Shown here: in pieces, positions 9,299 to 17,724 of the stretch
Position numbering within the stretch: position 1 is the first letter of the stretch
Layout of the letters: every line of letters starts with the position of its first letter
Assembly (NCBI GenBank): GCA_019689555.1
Contig: JADGHE010000008.1
Location: 16,725-80,724, forward strand
Source of the DNA: Variibacter sp.
GTDB taxonomy: Bacteria > Pseudomonadota > Alphaproteobacteria > Rhizobiales > Xanthobacteraceae
DNA: 64,000 bases
Reading direction: 5' to 3'
Made by a program: the position numbers and the translations under genes
Notes under the pieces: model-generated
Told to the model about the DNA's origin: nothing
Databases searched by the model: none
Seen by the model: the letters and a program-made list of their open reading frames with translations, nothing else

Positions 9299-9682
9299 GA
9301 TCGAAGGGGGTCAGAGCCGTCCGTCCGACCCAATCTACGGCGTCCCATGTGCAACAATCGTGTACGAACTGCTGCAAATTTCATAGTGCCGCCGCAACAG
9401 GGTTGCTATCGTACGCAGGTTTCGGCCGGAGCACCGCCGGACCGCGGGATGCAACGCCCGGTTCGTCCCGGCAGAACGGAAACGAACGCCCGAAGGCACG
9501 GCCCGTGCGCTGCGCGCCCAAGAAACCCGGGGAGAGGTCGGCCGACGCCTTGCGGCCGGAGGGGCGGGGGCGCGCTCTTCCCGCTTCCACGCCGCCGCGC
9601 CACAGTGGCGCCGCACGGCGTTGCGCGGCAACCCAACAGGGGCTAAGCCCAGCGGAACCGAACGGCGCAGAGGCCCGCTGCG
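9299..9682 (+). other. Divergent intergenic region (384 bases)
   Basis: The region separates the minus-strand secretion operon from the plus-strand gene at 9683. Around 9340-9410 it is less G+C-rich and carries a small perfect hairpin GCAAC-AGG-GTTGC (9394-9406) flanked by GTACGA and TCGTAC inverted hexamers about 45 bases apart. Promoters for both directions would be expected here, but no convincing -35/-10 pair is seen. No credible gene lies inside. Confidence 0.4.
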
Positions 9683-10000
9683 ATGATCCGCTTTTTGTTT
9701 CGCTTCGTCGGCTTTCTGTTTCTCGCCGCCGCCTTCACGGCGCTTTTGTACGACGGCACCAAGACCATCGCGGGTTCGGAAATCTATTACACGCCGCTGG
9801 GCGCCACCTGGAACGCGGTGCATTCGACCAGCCTTCAGCTTCTCCAGCCAGCCATCGAACGGCACCTGGCGGTGTGGCTGTGGGACCCGGTGATGCTGAA
9901 CATCCTCACCGCGCCGACCTGGCTGGTTCTGGGCGTCGTCGGCGCGCTGCTGATTCTGCTCGGCCGCAAGAAGCAGCCGCTCATCGGCTATTCGCGTTGA
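9683..10000 (+). CDS. Small conserved membrane protein, unknown function
   Basis: A 105-residue protein starting MIRFLFRFVGFLFLAAAFTA with a first membrane segment at residues 3-24 and a second near residues 75-97 (APTWLVLGVVGALLILLG), followed by a basic tail. The middle (YYTPLGATWNAVHSTSLQLLQ...LWDPV) resembles a family of small uncharacterised proteins I recall from Rhizobiales. It is probably an inner-membrane protein with two spans. Nothing in its neighbours (divergent secretion genes, downstream msrA) suggests a role. Confidence 0.75.
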   Translation: MIRFLFRFVGFLFLAAAFTALLYDGTKTIAGSEIYYTPLGATWNAVHSTSLQLLQPAIERHLAVWLWDPVMLNILTAPTWLVLGVVGALLILLGRKKQPLIGYSR

Positions 10001-10087
10001 GGCCCGCCGCGCCGGACGCGGGAGTGCGGACGAGGAACGGCCCGCGCCGCGAACGGCGCAGGGCCGTGCGGCGGTCGCGAACCTGAA

Positions 10088-10101
10088 TTCCCATATGGGA
10101 A
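10088..10101. promoter_or_regulatory. Perfect 14-base palindrome before msrA
   Basis: TTCCCATATGGGAA is a perfect dyad ending nine bases before the msrA ribosome-binding site. Its position fits an operator over the msrA promoter or leader. No regulator gene is adjacent, so the binding protein is unknown. Confidence 0.35.
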
Positions 10102-10122
10102 GCCGCGAACAGGAGGGCCCCC

Positions 10123-10785
10123 ATGTTCATGCTCAAGAAATCGGTTGAAATGCCCCGGCCCGAGGACGCCCTGCCGGGCCGCGATGCACCGATCCCCACG
10201 GCAGAGCGGCACTATGTCAACGGGCGTCCGCTCAAGGGCCCCTATCCCGAGGGGTTCGAGAAAGCTTTGTTCGCCATGGGCTGCTTCTGGGGCGCGGAGC
10301 GCAAGTTCTGGGAGCTCGGCGACGGCGTCTGGGTCACGGCGGTGGGCTATGCCGCGGGCTTCACGCCCAACCCGACCTACGAGGAGGTGTGCACCGGCCG
10401 CACCGGCCACGCCGAGGTGGTGCTGGTCGTGTTCGATCCCAAGAGAATGTCCTACGAAAAGCTGCTCAAGACCTTCTGGGAAAACCACGATCCGACCCAG
10501 GGCATGCGCCAGGGCAACGATGTCGGCACGCAGTACCGTTCGGGCATCTACACGTTCTCGCCGAAACAGCGCCGCGCCGCGCAGGCCTCGAAGGAGGCCT
10601 ACGGGCGGGAGCTTGCCAAGCGCGGCTACGGGCCGATTACGACCGAGATCTTCGACGCGCCGCCCTTCTATTTCGCCGAGGACTACCATCAGCAGTATCT
10701 CGCCAAGAATCCGTTCGGCTATTGCGGGCTCGGCGGCACCGGCGTGAGCTGCCCGGTGGGCGTCGGCGCGGCTGCGACAAAATAG
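10123..10785 (+). CDS. msrA: Peptide-methionine (S)-S-oxide reductase
   Basis: MsrA repairs oxidised methionine in proteins using thioredoxin. The 220-residue protein has the catalytic GCFWG (Cys54), the conserved downstream [16 protein letters not shown] and [13 protein letters not shown] segments, and C-terminal resolving cysteines in [15 protein letters not shown]. An AGGAGG sequence at 10111-10116 sets ATG 10123. A perfect palindrome lies just upstream and a strong hairpin 53 bases after the stop, consistent with a single-gene transcript. There is no signal peptide, so it is cytoplasmic. Confidence 0.97.
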   Translation: MFMLKKSVEMPRPEDALPGRDAPIPTAERHYVNGRPLKGPYPEGFEKALFAMGCFWGAERKFWELGDGVWVTAVGYAAGFTPNPTYEEVCTGRTGHAEVVLVVFDPKRMSYEKLLKTFWENHDPTQGMRQGNDVGTQYRSGIYTFSPKQRRAAQASKEAYGRELAKRGYGPITTEIFDAPPFYFAEDYHQQYLAKNPFGYCGLGGTGVSCPVGVGAAATK

Positions 10786-10837
10786 CGCCCGGCGGGACGG
10801 ACGAAGCCAAGAGGGAGCGCCCGGCCGGACAACGGCC

Positions 10838-10877
10838 GATCGCCGCCCGCCGCCGCCGGGCGGCTCGGGCGGCGATC
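10838..10877. terminator. Long stem-loop after msrA
   Basis: GATCGCCGCCCG (10838-10849) pairs perfectly with CGGGCGGCGATC (10866-10877). The 16-base loop can itself pair CCGCC with GGCGG. No T-run follows, so it is a terminator-like or mRNA-stabilising hairpin rather than a canonical intrinsic terminator. Confidence 0.5.
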
Positions 10878-11136
10878 CGAGTGCGGAGAGGCAGCGCGTC
10901 GCCCTGCGGCGCGCCGGGGCCGCGCGGCCCGCGGCAATCACGGCGTTTTCATTTTTCAGCCCGTCGCCTTGGGGTATGTATGGCGCGCGTTCTCGCGGCT
11001 CGCCTGCGCTTGCCGCTGCGCGCAAGCCGTGCAGAATGCGGAGGTCCGGGCGGCCGCCCCCGGCGGCCGGAACCGGACCCGCGAACCCTGCTCGTGAGAA
11101 GCAGGGCGGAACGGCGCATCTACGGGGGAGACGCTT

Positions 11137-11190
11137 ATGACGGACCAGGATCGCTGCACGTCGAGTCACGTGTGTGACGTGAGCGCGTAG
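11137..11190 (+). CDS. Possible 17-residue leader peptide upstream of the ABC importer
   Basis: ATG 11137 opens a 17-codon frame (MTDQDRCTSSHVCDVSA, then TAG) behind a GGGGGAG ribosome-binding-like stretch. It contains two cysteines and ends 33 bases before two mutually exclusive hairpins at 11224-11257. This arrangement would fit translational attenuation of the ABC operon beginning at 11293. Such a short frame can occur by chance; the evidence is only position, the ribosome-binding site and the hairpins. Confidence 0.25.
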   Translation: MTDQDRCTSSHVCDVSA

Positions 11191-11223
11191 CGTGAGCGCA
11201 GCTGCCGCGCTGACGCCGCCTGC

Positions 11224-11257
11224 CCCCGCAAAGCGGGGCCGCCGCTCGGGGCGGCCC
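11224..11257 (+). promoter_or_regulatory. Two competing hairpins upstream of the ABC importer
   Basis: Hairpin 1 is CCCCGC-AAA-GCGGGG (11224-11238). Hairpin 2 is GGGCCGCC (11236-11243) with GGCGGCCC (11250-11257). They share 11236-11238 and cannot both form fully. They lie 36 bases before the TTG start of the first permease. The remaining gap from 10878 holds only a weak candidate promoter (TTTTCA-like and ATGTAT-like boxes near 10955-10982) and no other gene. Confidence 0.3.
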
Positions 11258-11292
11258 TGTTCAGCTTCCGATCAGCGGCCGGGTGCACAACC

Positions 11293-12123
11293 TTGACAAC
11301 GCAAGACGCCGTTTCGGCCTCCGCCGTCGCCGCGGGTCCGACCATTCCCGTCGAGGATGGGCGCTGGCGCATCATCGGGCGCAATGCGTTTCCCTTCCTG
11401 GTCGTCGGCGCCCTCTGGGAGGTCGTCGCGCATCTCGGCATCTTCCATCCGCGCCTGTTTCCGCCGCTCGAGCAGGTGGCCGTGACCTTCGTCCGCCTCG
11501 CCGCGGACGGCGTGCTGCCGCACCATGCCGTGCTCACGTTTTTTCGCCTGCTCAGCGGGTTCGCGCTCGCCGCCGGCGCGGGCGTCGTCCTCGGGCTCGT
11601 CATGGGCCGCTGGCGGCGGGCGGAAGATTCGCTGCTGCCCTTGGTGAGCATCCTCGCGCCGATCCCCGGCCTCGCCTATGCGCCGCTGTTTCTGCTCTGG
11701 TTCGGTCTTGGCGACGTTCCGGCGGTGCTGCTGGTCGCCTTCGTGTCCATGTTTCCGGTCGTCTTCAATACCTGGACGGGCGTGAAGGCGGTGAAGGAGA
11801 TCTGGCTGCGCGCGGCGCAGGCCATGGGCGCGGACGACCGCCGCATCTTCCGCCATGTCATCCTGCCCGGAGCTCTGCCCTACATCCTCACGGGGCTGCG
11901 GCTCGGGCTCGCGCAGGCGTGGCGCATCCTCGTCGGCGTGGAGATGCTCGCGGCGGTGCCGTGGGGCCTCGGCTGGCTCATCTTCGGCGCGCGCGAGTTT
12001 CTCAACACGGACGTCATGCTCGCCGGCGTTGCGGTGATCGGCGTCATGGGCCTCGCGCTCGAGAAGCTCGTGTTCCAGCGCATCGAGGACTACACGGTCG
12101 TGCGATGGGGGATGATGAAATGA
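11293..12123 (+). CDS. NitT/TauT-type ABC transporter permease (first)
   Basis: A 276-residue inner-membrane permease of the SsuC/TauC (BPD_transp_1) type. It has about six hydrophobic segments and the cytoplasmic EAA-like loop WLRAAQAMGADDRRIFRHVILPGALPYILTG that docks on the ATPase. The frame allows only a TTG start at 11293, with a poor ribosome-binding site; the N-terminus is hydrophilic for about 30 residues. The stop overlaps the ATG of the second permease (ATGA). Four consecutive genes form the importer. The family takes up sulfonates, nitrate, pyrimidine precursors or aromatic acids; the substrate is not readable. Confidence 0.87.
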   Translation: MTTQDAVSASAVAAGPTIPVEDGRWRIIGRNAFPFLVVGALWEVVAHLGIFHPRLFPPLEQVAVTFVRLAADGVLPHHAVLTFFRLLSGFALAAGAGVVLGLVMGRWRRAEDSLLPLVSILAPIPGLAYAPLFLLWFGLGDVPAVLLVAFVSMFPVVFNTWTGVKAVKEIWLRAAQAMGADDRRIFRHVILPGALPYILTGLRLGLAQAWRILVGVEMLAAVPWGLGWLIFGAREFLNTDVMLAGVAVIGVMGLALEKLVFQRIEDYTVVRWGMMK

Positions 12124-12911
12124 GCATGGCGCCGGAGCGCTTGCGCTCGATGCGGCGGGCGACGATCGCCCTGCTCGTTCTGGCCGTGCTGTACGAGGCC
12201 GTCGCCCGCAGCGGCTTCTTTCCCGCCGTGCTGCTGCCGACCTTGCCCACGGTGGCGCGCGCGCTCGCGCGGACGCTCGCGGACGGGACCATGCTCCATC
12301 ACGCCGCCTCCACGCTGTATCGCGTGCTGGTGGGCTTCGCCATGGCGATCGCCGTCGGAATACCGCTCGGCATCGTCATGGCGCGGGTTCGCCGCGTGGA
12401 GAACTTCGTGATGCCGCTCGCGAGCGCGCTGATGCCGATTCCCTCGCTCGCCTGGGTGCCGGTCTTCATCCTCTGGTTCGGGCTCGGCAACACCGTCTCG
12501 ATTCTCGTCGTCTTCTACGCTGCGACCTTTCCGATGATGTTCAACACCTGGTCGGGCGTGCGTTCGGTCAACCCGCTGTGGCTGCGCGCGGCCGCCGCCA
12601 TGGGGGCGGACGAGCGCGCCCTGTTCTGGAAGGTCATCATCCCCGGCGCCTCGCCCTTCATCATCACCGGCGTGCGCCAGGCGTTTTTGCGCGCGTGGAT
12701 CGCGGTGGTCGGCGCCGAGGCGCTGGCGGCGTCGGACTTCGGGCTCGGCTGGGTGATCTTCGACGCCAAGGAATTCCTCAATGCCGACGTGATGCTCGCC
12801 TCGCTCGTCGTCATCGGCGCCATCGGCTTCGTGTTCGAGCGCCTGGTCTTCGGCTCGCTGGAGCGCGGAACGGTGCTGCGCTGGGGCATGGTGCAGGCGG
12901 CCAGAAGCTGA
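12120..12911 (+). CDS. NitT/TauT-type ABC transporter permease (second)
   Basis: A 263-residue permease closely similar in architecture to the preceding one, including the coupling loop WLRAAAAMGADERALFWKVI and the ending RGTVLRWGMVQ. ATG 12120 overlaps the upstream stop and is preceded by GGGGGA at 12107-12112. Two different permeases imply a heterodimeric membrane domain, whereas many TauC/SsuC systems have one homodimeric permease. The shared pattern suggests an old tandem duplication. It lies 40 bases before the ATPase start. Confidence 0.9.
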   Translation: MSMAPERLRSMRRATIALLVLAVLYEAVARSGFFPAVLLPTLPTVARALARTLADGTMLHHAASTLYRVLVGFAMAIAVGIPLGIVMARVRRVENFVMPLASALMPIPSLAWVPVFILWFGLGNTVSILVVFYAATFPMMFNTWSGVRSVNPLWLRAAAAMGADERALFWKVIIPGASPFIITGVRQAFLRAWIAVVGAEALAASDFGLGWVIFDAKEFLNADVMLASLVVIGAIGFVFERLVFGSLERGTVLRWGMVQAARS

Positions 12912-12951
12912 TGGCGCGGGCGGCGAAAAGGTGAACGGGAGACGGATCACG

Positions 12952-13713
12952 ATGCCCCTCATCGAAGTGCGTGACGTCTCGCTCGTATACGATACGCCGA
13001 GCGGCCGCGTGGTCGCCGTGCAGAACGCGAGCTTCGAGATGGAGCAGTCGGAATTCCTCTGTCTCCTGGGCCCGAGCGGATGCGGCAAGTCGACGCTGCT
13101 CAACATCATCGCCGGTTTCCTGCGGCCGACGAGCGGCGAAATCCGCATCGGCGGCAAGGCGGTCACCGGCGCCGGCATGGACCGCGGCGTCGTGTTTCAG
13201 GACTTCGCCCAGCTCTTCCCCTGGCGCACCGCACTCGGCAACGTGATGTTCGGACTGGAGATGAAGGGCGTGCCGAGAGAGGAGCGCGAGCAGATCGCGC
13301 TCCAGCAGCTCGAGCTCGTCAAGCTCGGCAAGTTCGCCCGCTCCTACCCCCACCATCTTTCGGGCGGCATGCAGCAGCGCGTCGCCATCGCCCGCGCGCT
13401 CGCCTACAATCCCGCGGTGCTGTTGATGGACGAGCCGTTCGCGGCGCTCGATGCGCTCACGCGCGACGACATGCAGCGCCTGCTGGCGGACGTCTGGCGC
13501 AAGACCGCCAAGACCATCATCTACGTCACCCACAACGTCGCCGAGGCGGTTTATCTCGCGGATCGCGTGATCGTCATGACGCCGCACCCGGGAACGGTGA
13601 AGACCGAAATTCCCATTTCCCTGCCGCGCCCCCGCGACCCGCTCAGCGTGGAGTTTCTCGAGTACCAGAAGCTCCTGCTCGGCCAGCTCGGCCAGCAGGC
13701 CGCGGCCGCGTGA
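12952..13713 (+). CDS. NitT/TauT-type ABC transporter ATP-binding protein
   Basis: A 253-residue ATPase of the SsuB/TauB type with Walker A GPSGCGKST, Q-loop VVFQDFAQLFPW, signature LSGGMQQR, Walker B LLMDEPF and switch His in VTHN. The ATG at 12952 with GGGAGA upstream is preferred over GTG 12931, which would add seven residues. It powers the two upstream permeases. The usual downstream order is reversed, with the binding-protein gene last, after a 48-base gap. Confidence 0.93.
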   Translation: MPLIEVRDVSLVYDTPSGRVVAVQNASFEMEQSEFLCLLGPSGCGKSTLLNIIAGFLRPTSGEIRIGGKAVTGAGMDRGVVFQDFAQLFPWRTALGNVMFGLEMKGVPREEREQIALQQLELVKLGKFARSYPHHLSGGMQQRVAIARALAYNPAVLLMDEPFAALDALTRDDMQRLLADVWRKTAKTIIYVTHNVAEAVYLADRVIVMTPHPGTVKTEIPISLPRPRDPLSVEFLEYQKLLLGQLGQQAAAA

Positions 13714-13761
13714 CGACGCGAACAACAAGAGGCAGGCGGAAGACAACACGGAGGAAATGCG

Positions 13762-14757
13762 ATGACGACCTCTGATGCGGGCTTGACGCGCCGGCAATAC
13801 CTCGCGGCGACCGGCGCCTTCCTGACGATGGCCTTGAGCCGCACCGCCGGGGCGGCGGCGCTCGAGCCGATCCGCCAGGGCTACCAGACCAATATGTGGG
13901 GCATGCCCACCTATTACCTGCTGAAATCCGGCGCACTGGAGAAGCGCGGCGTCAAGTTCGAGGAATTCGCCGTGCCCTCGGGCAACCTGACGATGCAGCA
14001 GATGGTCGCGCGCCAGGTGGATCTCGGCACCTATGCGGGCCCCTCCTTCATTCTCGGCAACGCGCGCGGGGGCATCATCGCGATCGCCGTCATCGAGAAG
14101 GTCGGCAAGACCATCCGCGTCATGGGGCGCAAGGACCTCGGGCTGACGAAGATCGAGGACCTGCGCGGCAAGAAGGTCGCCAACCAGACCGGCTCCTCGA
14201 CGGGCAACATCTTCGTCGATCAACTCGCGCCCAAGCACGGGCTGAAAAAGGGCGACTACCAGGAAGTGCGCATGAACGTGAACGACATGGTCTCGGCGAT
14301 GGCCGCCAAGACCGTAGACGCCATGGTCTGCGTCGAGCCCTACAACGCGATCGCTGAGGCCGACGGGATTGCCACCACCATCGTGGACTTCTCGACGGTC
14401 GACGAGCTGCCGGTGTTCATGGCGGCGACGCCCGAGTTCGTCGAGAAGCATCCCGAGACCCTCGTGACCTATCTGCGGGTCTGGCTCGACGTCGCCGAGG
14501 ACTTCAAGGAACGGCCCGACAAGGTCGCCGACGTGGTCTACACCTTCTACACGTCCAAGGGCTACAAGATGTCGCGCGACACCTTCATGAAGGCGATCGC
14601 GACCGTGGAAGTGAATCCCGGCTTCCCGAACGACCTGGAGCCCTACATGCAGCGGCACGCGGAGATTCTCATCCAGGAGAAGAAGATCACCGCCATTCCC
14701 GACTGGAACAAGGTGATGCGCCGCGACCTCATCGAGAAGGCGCGCGCCATGGGCTAG
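13762..14757 (+). CDS. NitT/TauT-type ABC substrate-binding protein, Tat signal
   Basis: A 331-residue periplasmic binding protein of the NMT1/SsuA-like fold. The N-terminus has a twin-arginine motif TRRQYLA followed by a weakly hydrophobic stretch and an Ala-rich cleavage region near residue 31-33, suggesting Tat export of a folded, possibly cofactor- or ligand-bound protein. Conserved features include the DLGTYAGPSFILGNARGG pocket strand and KIEDLRGKKVANQTGSS. A GGAGGA site precedes ATG 13762. It is the last gene of the importer operon. Ligand unknown; the family covers aliphatic sulfonates, nitrate, thiamine precursors and aromatic acids. Confidence 0.9.
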   Translation: MTTSDAGLTRRQYLAATGAFLTMALSRTAGAAALEPIRQGYQTNMWGMPTYYLLKSGALEKRGVKFEEFAVPSGNLTMQQMVARQVDLGTYAGPSFILGNARGGIIAIAVIEKVGKTIRVMGRKDLGLTKIEDLRGKKVANQTGSSTGNIFVDQLAPKHGLKKGDYQEVRMNVNDMVSAMAAKTVDAMVCVEPYNAIAEADGIATTIVDFSTVDELPVFMAATPEFVEKHPETLVTYLRVWLDVAEDFKERPDKVADVVYTFYTSKGYKMSRDTFMKAIATVEVNPGFPNDLEPYMQRHAEILIQEKKITAIPDWNKVMRRDLIEKARAMG

Positions 14758-15108
14758 CGCGAACGCGCGACACCCTGCCCGAATGCGGCGCAGCCCGCGC
14801 GCAGCGAAACGATGCGACGCCGATCCGAGTCCCGGTTTCCGGGCGTGGGCTGGATCGCGGCGCGGTTGCGCGCGCGAAGCCGGTGACGTCGCGCGCAAAA
14901 AACCGATGTTGCGCTGCATCCGCGATGCGGACAGCCGGAGGCCGGTGCAGCGCGCCGACCTTTTCATCTGCTTCCGGTGGGCTATTCTGCGACTCCGCCA
15001 CCCGCGCGAGCCCGCGCGATCCGCGCCGGCGCTTGCCGTAGTTTTCCACGGCAGCGACACAGACGCTGGCCGACCCGCGATACCTCTCAATCGTAGCTGG
15101 AGACCTTC
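14758..15108 (+). other. Intergenic region with a candidate promoter (351 bases)
   Basis: Mostly G+C-rich sequence without a credible gene. A candidate promoter for the gene at 15109 is TTTTCA (14961-14966), 16 bases, TATTCT (14983-14988), about 120 bases before the start. It implies separate transcription from the ABC operon, but each box has only about four matches to consensus. Confidence 0.35.
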
Positions 15109-16365
15109 ATGTCGGACAGAGACAAGAACCCGCTCGCGAGCGGCCCCCAGGAGTCGATCGCGTGGAACTTCAAGCTCATCGCGCACCACGAGCTGAACGG
15201 CTTCGGCGGCATGGGCGAGGGCATGGCGATTCAGGTCGCGAAGGACGGCCGCCGCATCCTCTGGCTCGCACACGAAAGCGCGCCCAAGAACTTCACCGCG
15301 GTGGACGTGTCGGACCCGCGCAAGCCGAAGGTGGTCTGCCAGACCGATCTGCCGCACAGCGACGTGCGTTCGAACTCGCTCGAACTCACGGGCGACATTC
15401 TCGCCGTCGCCTACCAGACCAAGCAGCCGGGCATGAAGCCGGCGGGCATGGACCTGTTCGACATCTCCACGCCGGAGAACCCGAAGCTCATCTCCCATTT
15501 CGACTGCTCGGGGCCGATGTCGCGCGGCGTGCACCAGCTCTGGTTCTGCGACGGCGAATACGTGCATATGGCCGCCGGCGCCCCCGACTTCCTGCCGAAC
15601 AACCAGCTCGACGACCAGTGCTACCGCATCATCGACGTGCGCAACCCGTCGAAGCCGCACGAGGTGGGGCGCTGGTGGCTGCCGGGCACGCGCCAGGGCG
15701 ACAATGTCGCGCCGCCGGTGCGCCACAAGCCGCCGCTGCCGGACATGGGCTTCCGCGCCCACAACACCAACGTCTATCCGCAGCGGCCGGACCGCGCCTA
15801 TCTCGGCTATCTCGACGGCGGGATGATCATCCTCGACATCTCCAACAAGAGCGCGCCGCAGCTCGTGAGCCGCTTCGACCACTCGCCTCCTTACGCCGGC
15901 TTCACGCACACGCTGGTGCCGCTGTTCGAGCGCAATCTCTTGGTGATGACCGACGAGTCGGTCGTCGACCGCGCGCAAGACTGGCCGAAGCTCGTGTGGA
16001 TTCTCGACGGGCGCGACGAAACCAACCCGATTCCCATCGCGACGTGCCCGCTCCCGCCGGTGGACTCCTGGGCGAACCGCGGCGGCCGCTTCGGCGCCCA
16101 CAATCTCTTCGAGAATACGCCGGGGCCGCATTCCTGGTATTCCGAGGACGTCATCATCGGCACCTTCTTCAACGGCGGGCTCAGGGCCTACGACATCTCC
16201 AACCCCTACCAGCCGAAGGAGATCGCGACCTTCGTGCCGCCCGCGCCGCCGCTGTCGAAGGCCGGCGCGATCCAGCTCAACGACGTGTTCGTCGACGAGC
16301 GGCAGATCGTCTATACGGTCGACCGTCTGGTCGGCGGCCTCTATATCCTGGAGATGGATTTCTGA
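15109..16365 (+). CDS. LVIVD-repeat beta-propeller protein, unknown function
   Basis: A 418-residue protein without a signal peptide. It carries repeated blade motifs of the LVIVD family (hydrophobic-D-[VIL]-[SR]-[ND]-P-x-x-P), visible as VDVSDPRKPKVV, FDISTPENPKLI, IDVRNPSKPHEV, LDISNKSAPQLV and YDISNPYQPKEI, so it should fold as a multi-bladed propeller. Many His, Asp and Trp residues (for example GFRAHNTNVYPQ and FGAHNLFENTPG) could bind a metal. Members are often annotated only as hypothetical. It sits between the ABC importer and a metallochaperone-type GTPase, co-oriented with both; a role in the same pathway is inference. Confidence 0.8.
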   Translation: MSDRDKNPLASGPQESIAWNFKLIAHHELNGFGGMGEGMAIQVAKDGRRILWLAHESAPKNFTAVDVSDPRKPKVVCQTDLPHSDVRSNSLELTGDILAVAYQTKQPGMKPAGMDLFDISTPENPKLISHFDCSGPMSRGVHQLWFCDGEYVHMAAGAPDFLPNNQLDDQCYRIIDVRNPSKPHEVGRWWLPGTRQGDNVAPPVRHKPPLPDMGFRAHNTNVYPQRPDRAYLGYLDGGMIILDISNKSAPQLVSRFDHSPPYAGFTHTLVPLFERNLLVMTDESVVDRAQDWPKLVWILDGRDETNPIPIATCPLPPVDSWANRGGRFGAHNLFENTPGPHSWYSEDVIIGTFFNGGLRAYDISNPYQPKEIATFVPPAPPLSKAGAIQLNDVFVDERQIVYTVDRLVGGLYILEMDF

Positions 16366-16424
16366 GCGCGCCAAGGCCGCCACATCGCGCAAGCGCGACG
16401 TGCGACGCGACGAGGGGCATTTAA

Positions 16425-16506
16425 GCCCCCTCGTCTCCTCCGTCTTCAGAGGGGGGATCAGGGGGCAAACTTCGGCGCGAGGCGACTGCCTTCCCTGAGG
16501 GAAGGC
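16425..16506. repeat. Two hairpins between the propeller and GTPase genes
   Basis: GCCCCCT (16425-16431) pairs with AGGGGGC (16460-16466) with extra C/G pairing inside. A second, perfect hairpin GCCTTCCC-TGA-GGGAAGGC spans 16488-16506. Neither is followed by a T-run. They may terminate or protect the upstream mRNA. The first resembles other CCCTCC/GGGAGG dyads at 47335 and 59857. Confidence 0.4.
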
Positions 16507-16552
16507 TTGAGGCAAGCGCCCCTTGCGGGCGCGCCGTTTCGTTTGGACGCAC

Positions 16553-17593
16553 ATGCTCGAACTCTTCCCCGCCCGGACGATTGGGCCGTTCGGCCGGCGC
16601 CAGCGCCACGCCCGCGGCGGCAAGATTCCCGTCACCGTCGTCACGGGGTTTCTCGGCGCCGGGAAGACCACTCTGGTGCGGCGCTTTCTCGCGACGGAGG
16701 AGGGCCGCGGCACCGCGGTCGTGGTCAACGAATTCGGCGCGGAAGGCATCGACGACGCGCTGATCCGCACCAGCACCGACGAGACCGTTCTGCTCGGAAA
16801 CGGCTGCCTGTGCTGCACCGCGCGGACGGATCTGCAGGTTGCGCTGCGCGCCCTGGTGGCCGACCGCGCGCGCGGCGCCGTCCCGCATTTCCGCCGGGTC
16901 GTCATCGAGACGTCGGGCCTCGCCGATCCCGGCCCGGTGTTGCAGACCTTCGCGACCGACCGGGCGCTCGGCGGGGAGTTCCATCTGGAGCTCGCGGTCG
17001 CGCTCGTCGACGCGGAAACCGCGCTGGCGACGCTCGCCTGGTCGGCGGAGGCGCGCAAGCAGGTCATCCTCGCGGACCGGCTGATCGTGACCAAGGTCGA
17101 CGTCGCCGGCACGGCGCTCGCGGAGCGCGTCGAGGAGCGCCTGCGCGCGCTCAACCCGCATGCGCCGATCGAGCGCGCGATCTTCGGCCGGATCGACCCG
17201 CAGAGCCTCGTCGCGGCTCCGGCCCCGCCGATGGCCGGCGGCGCGGGGGCGCGCGGATTCGTCGCCGAAGCCGCGCACAGCGACGGCATTGCGAGCTTCG
17301 TTCTCGCGCAGGAGGCGCCGATGCCGTGGGCGCCGTTCGCGCGCGCGATGGACGTGCTCACCTCCCTGCGCGGGCCGGACCTTCTGCGCGTCAAGGGCTT
17401 CGTGGCGGTTGAAGGCTGCCAGGGGCCGGTGCTGGTGCAGTTCGTCCAGCATCTTGCGGACGCGCCGGTGGAGCTGCAGGCCTGGCCCGACGGCCGGCGG
17501 GGAACGCGCCTCGTCTTCATCACGCGCAATCTTCCGGAGCGGGTCGTGCGCGACCTCTTCGCCGCCGTGCAGGCGGTTGCGGCGCCGCCGTAA
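16553..17593 (+). CDS. COG0523 (CobW/YjiA-type) G3E GTPase, putative metallochaperone
   Basis: A 346-residue P-loop GTPase with G1 GFLGAGKTT (32-40), the family's metal-binding GCLCC (CxCC, residues 85-88), the ETSG segment and G4-like TKVD, followed by a CobW C-terminal domain. COG0523 proteins deliver or insert Zn, Ni, Co or Fe into client enzymes. A His-rich metal-storage tail is absent. The start is taken at ATG 16553; a TTG at 16523 would add ten residues. Two metalloenzyme-family genes (FAH-type and M24-type) follow on the same strand and are candidate clients, which is inference only. Confidence 0.88.
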   Translation: MLELFPARTIGPFGRRQRHARGGKIPVTVVTGFLGAGKTTLVRRFLATEEGRGTAVVVNEFGAEGIDDALIRTSTDETVLLGNGCLCCTARTDLQVALRALVADRARGAVPHFRRVVIETSGLADPGPVLQTFATDRALGGEFHLELAVALVDAETALATLAWSAEARKQVILADRLIVTKVDVAGTALAERVEERLRALNPHAPIERAIFGRIDPQSLVAAPAPPMAGGAGARGFVAEAAHSDGIASFVLAQEAPMPWAPFARAMDVLTSLRGPDLLRVKGFVAVEGCQGPVLVQFVQHLADAPVELQAWPDGRRGTRLVFITRNLPERVVRDLFAAVQAVAAPP

Positions 17594-17724
17594 CTGTGGT
17601 TCGTCACGGCCGCGCGCGGCGGGGCGAACCTCCCCTTTCGCCGCGCGGGCCTCTTGAATGCGGCACCCCGAGCCACCGCGGGGCGCCCGGAACGGATGAG
17701 TGTGAAAAGCAGGAAAACAGCGTC

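Noticed and set aside
6045..9646. Long plus-strand frames over the secretion genes
   Set aside because: They mirror the T1SS ATPase and adaptor genes, which have full motifs and ribosome-binding sites.
10389..11177. A 262-codon frame overlapping msrA and the gap beyond
   Set aside because: Its first half is out of frame within msrA and the second half crosses the terminator hairpin; there is no motif.
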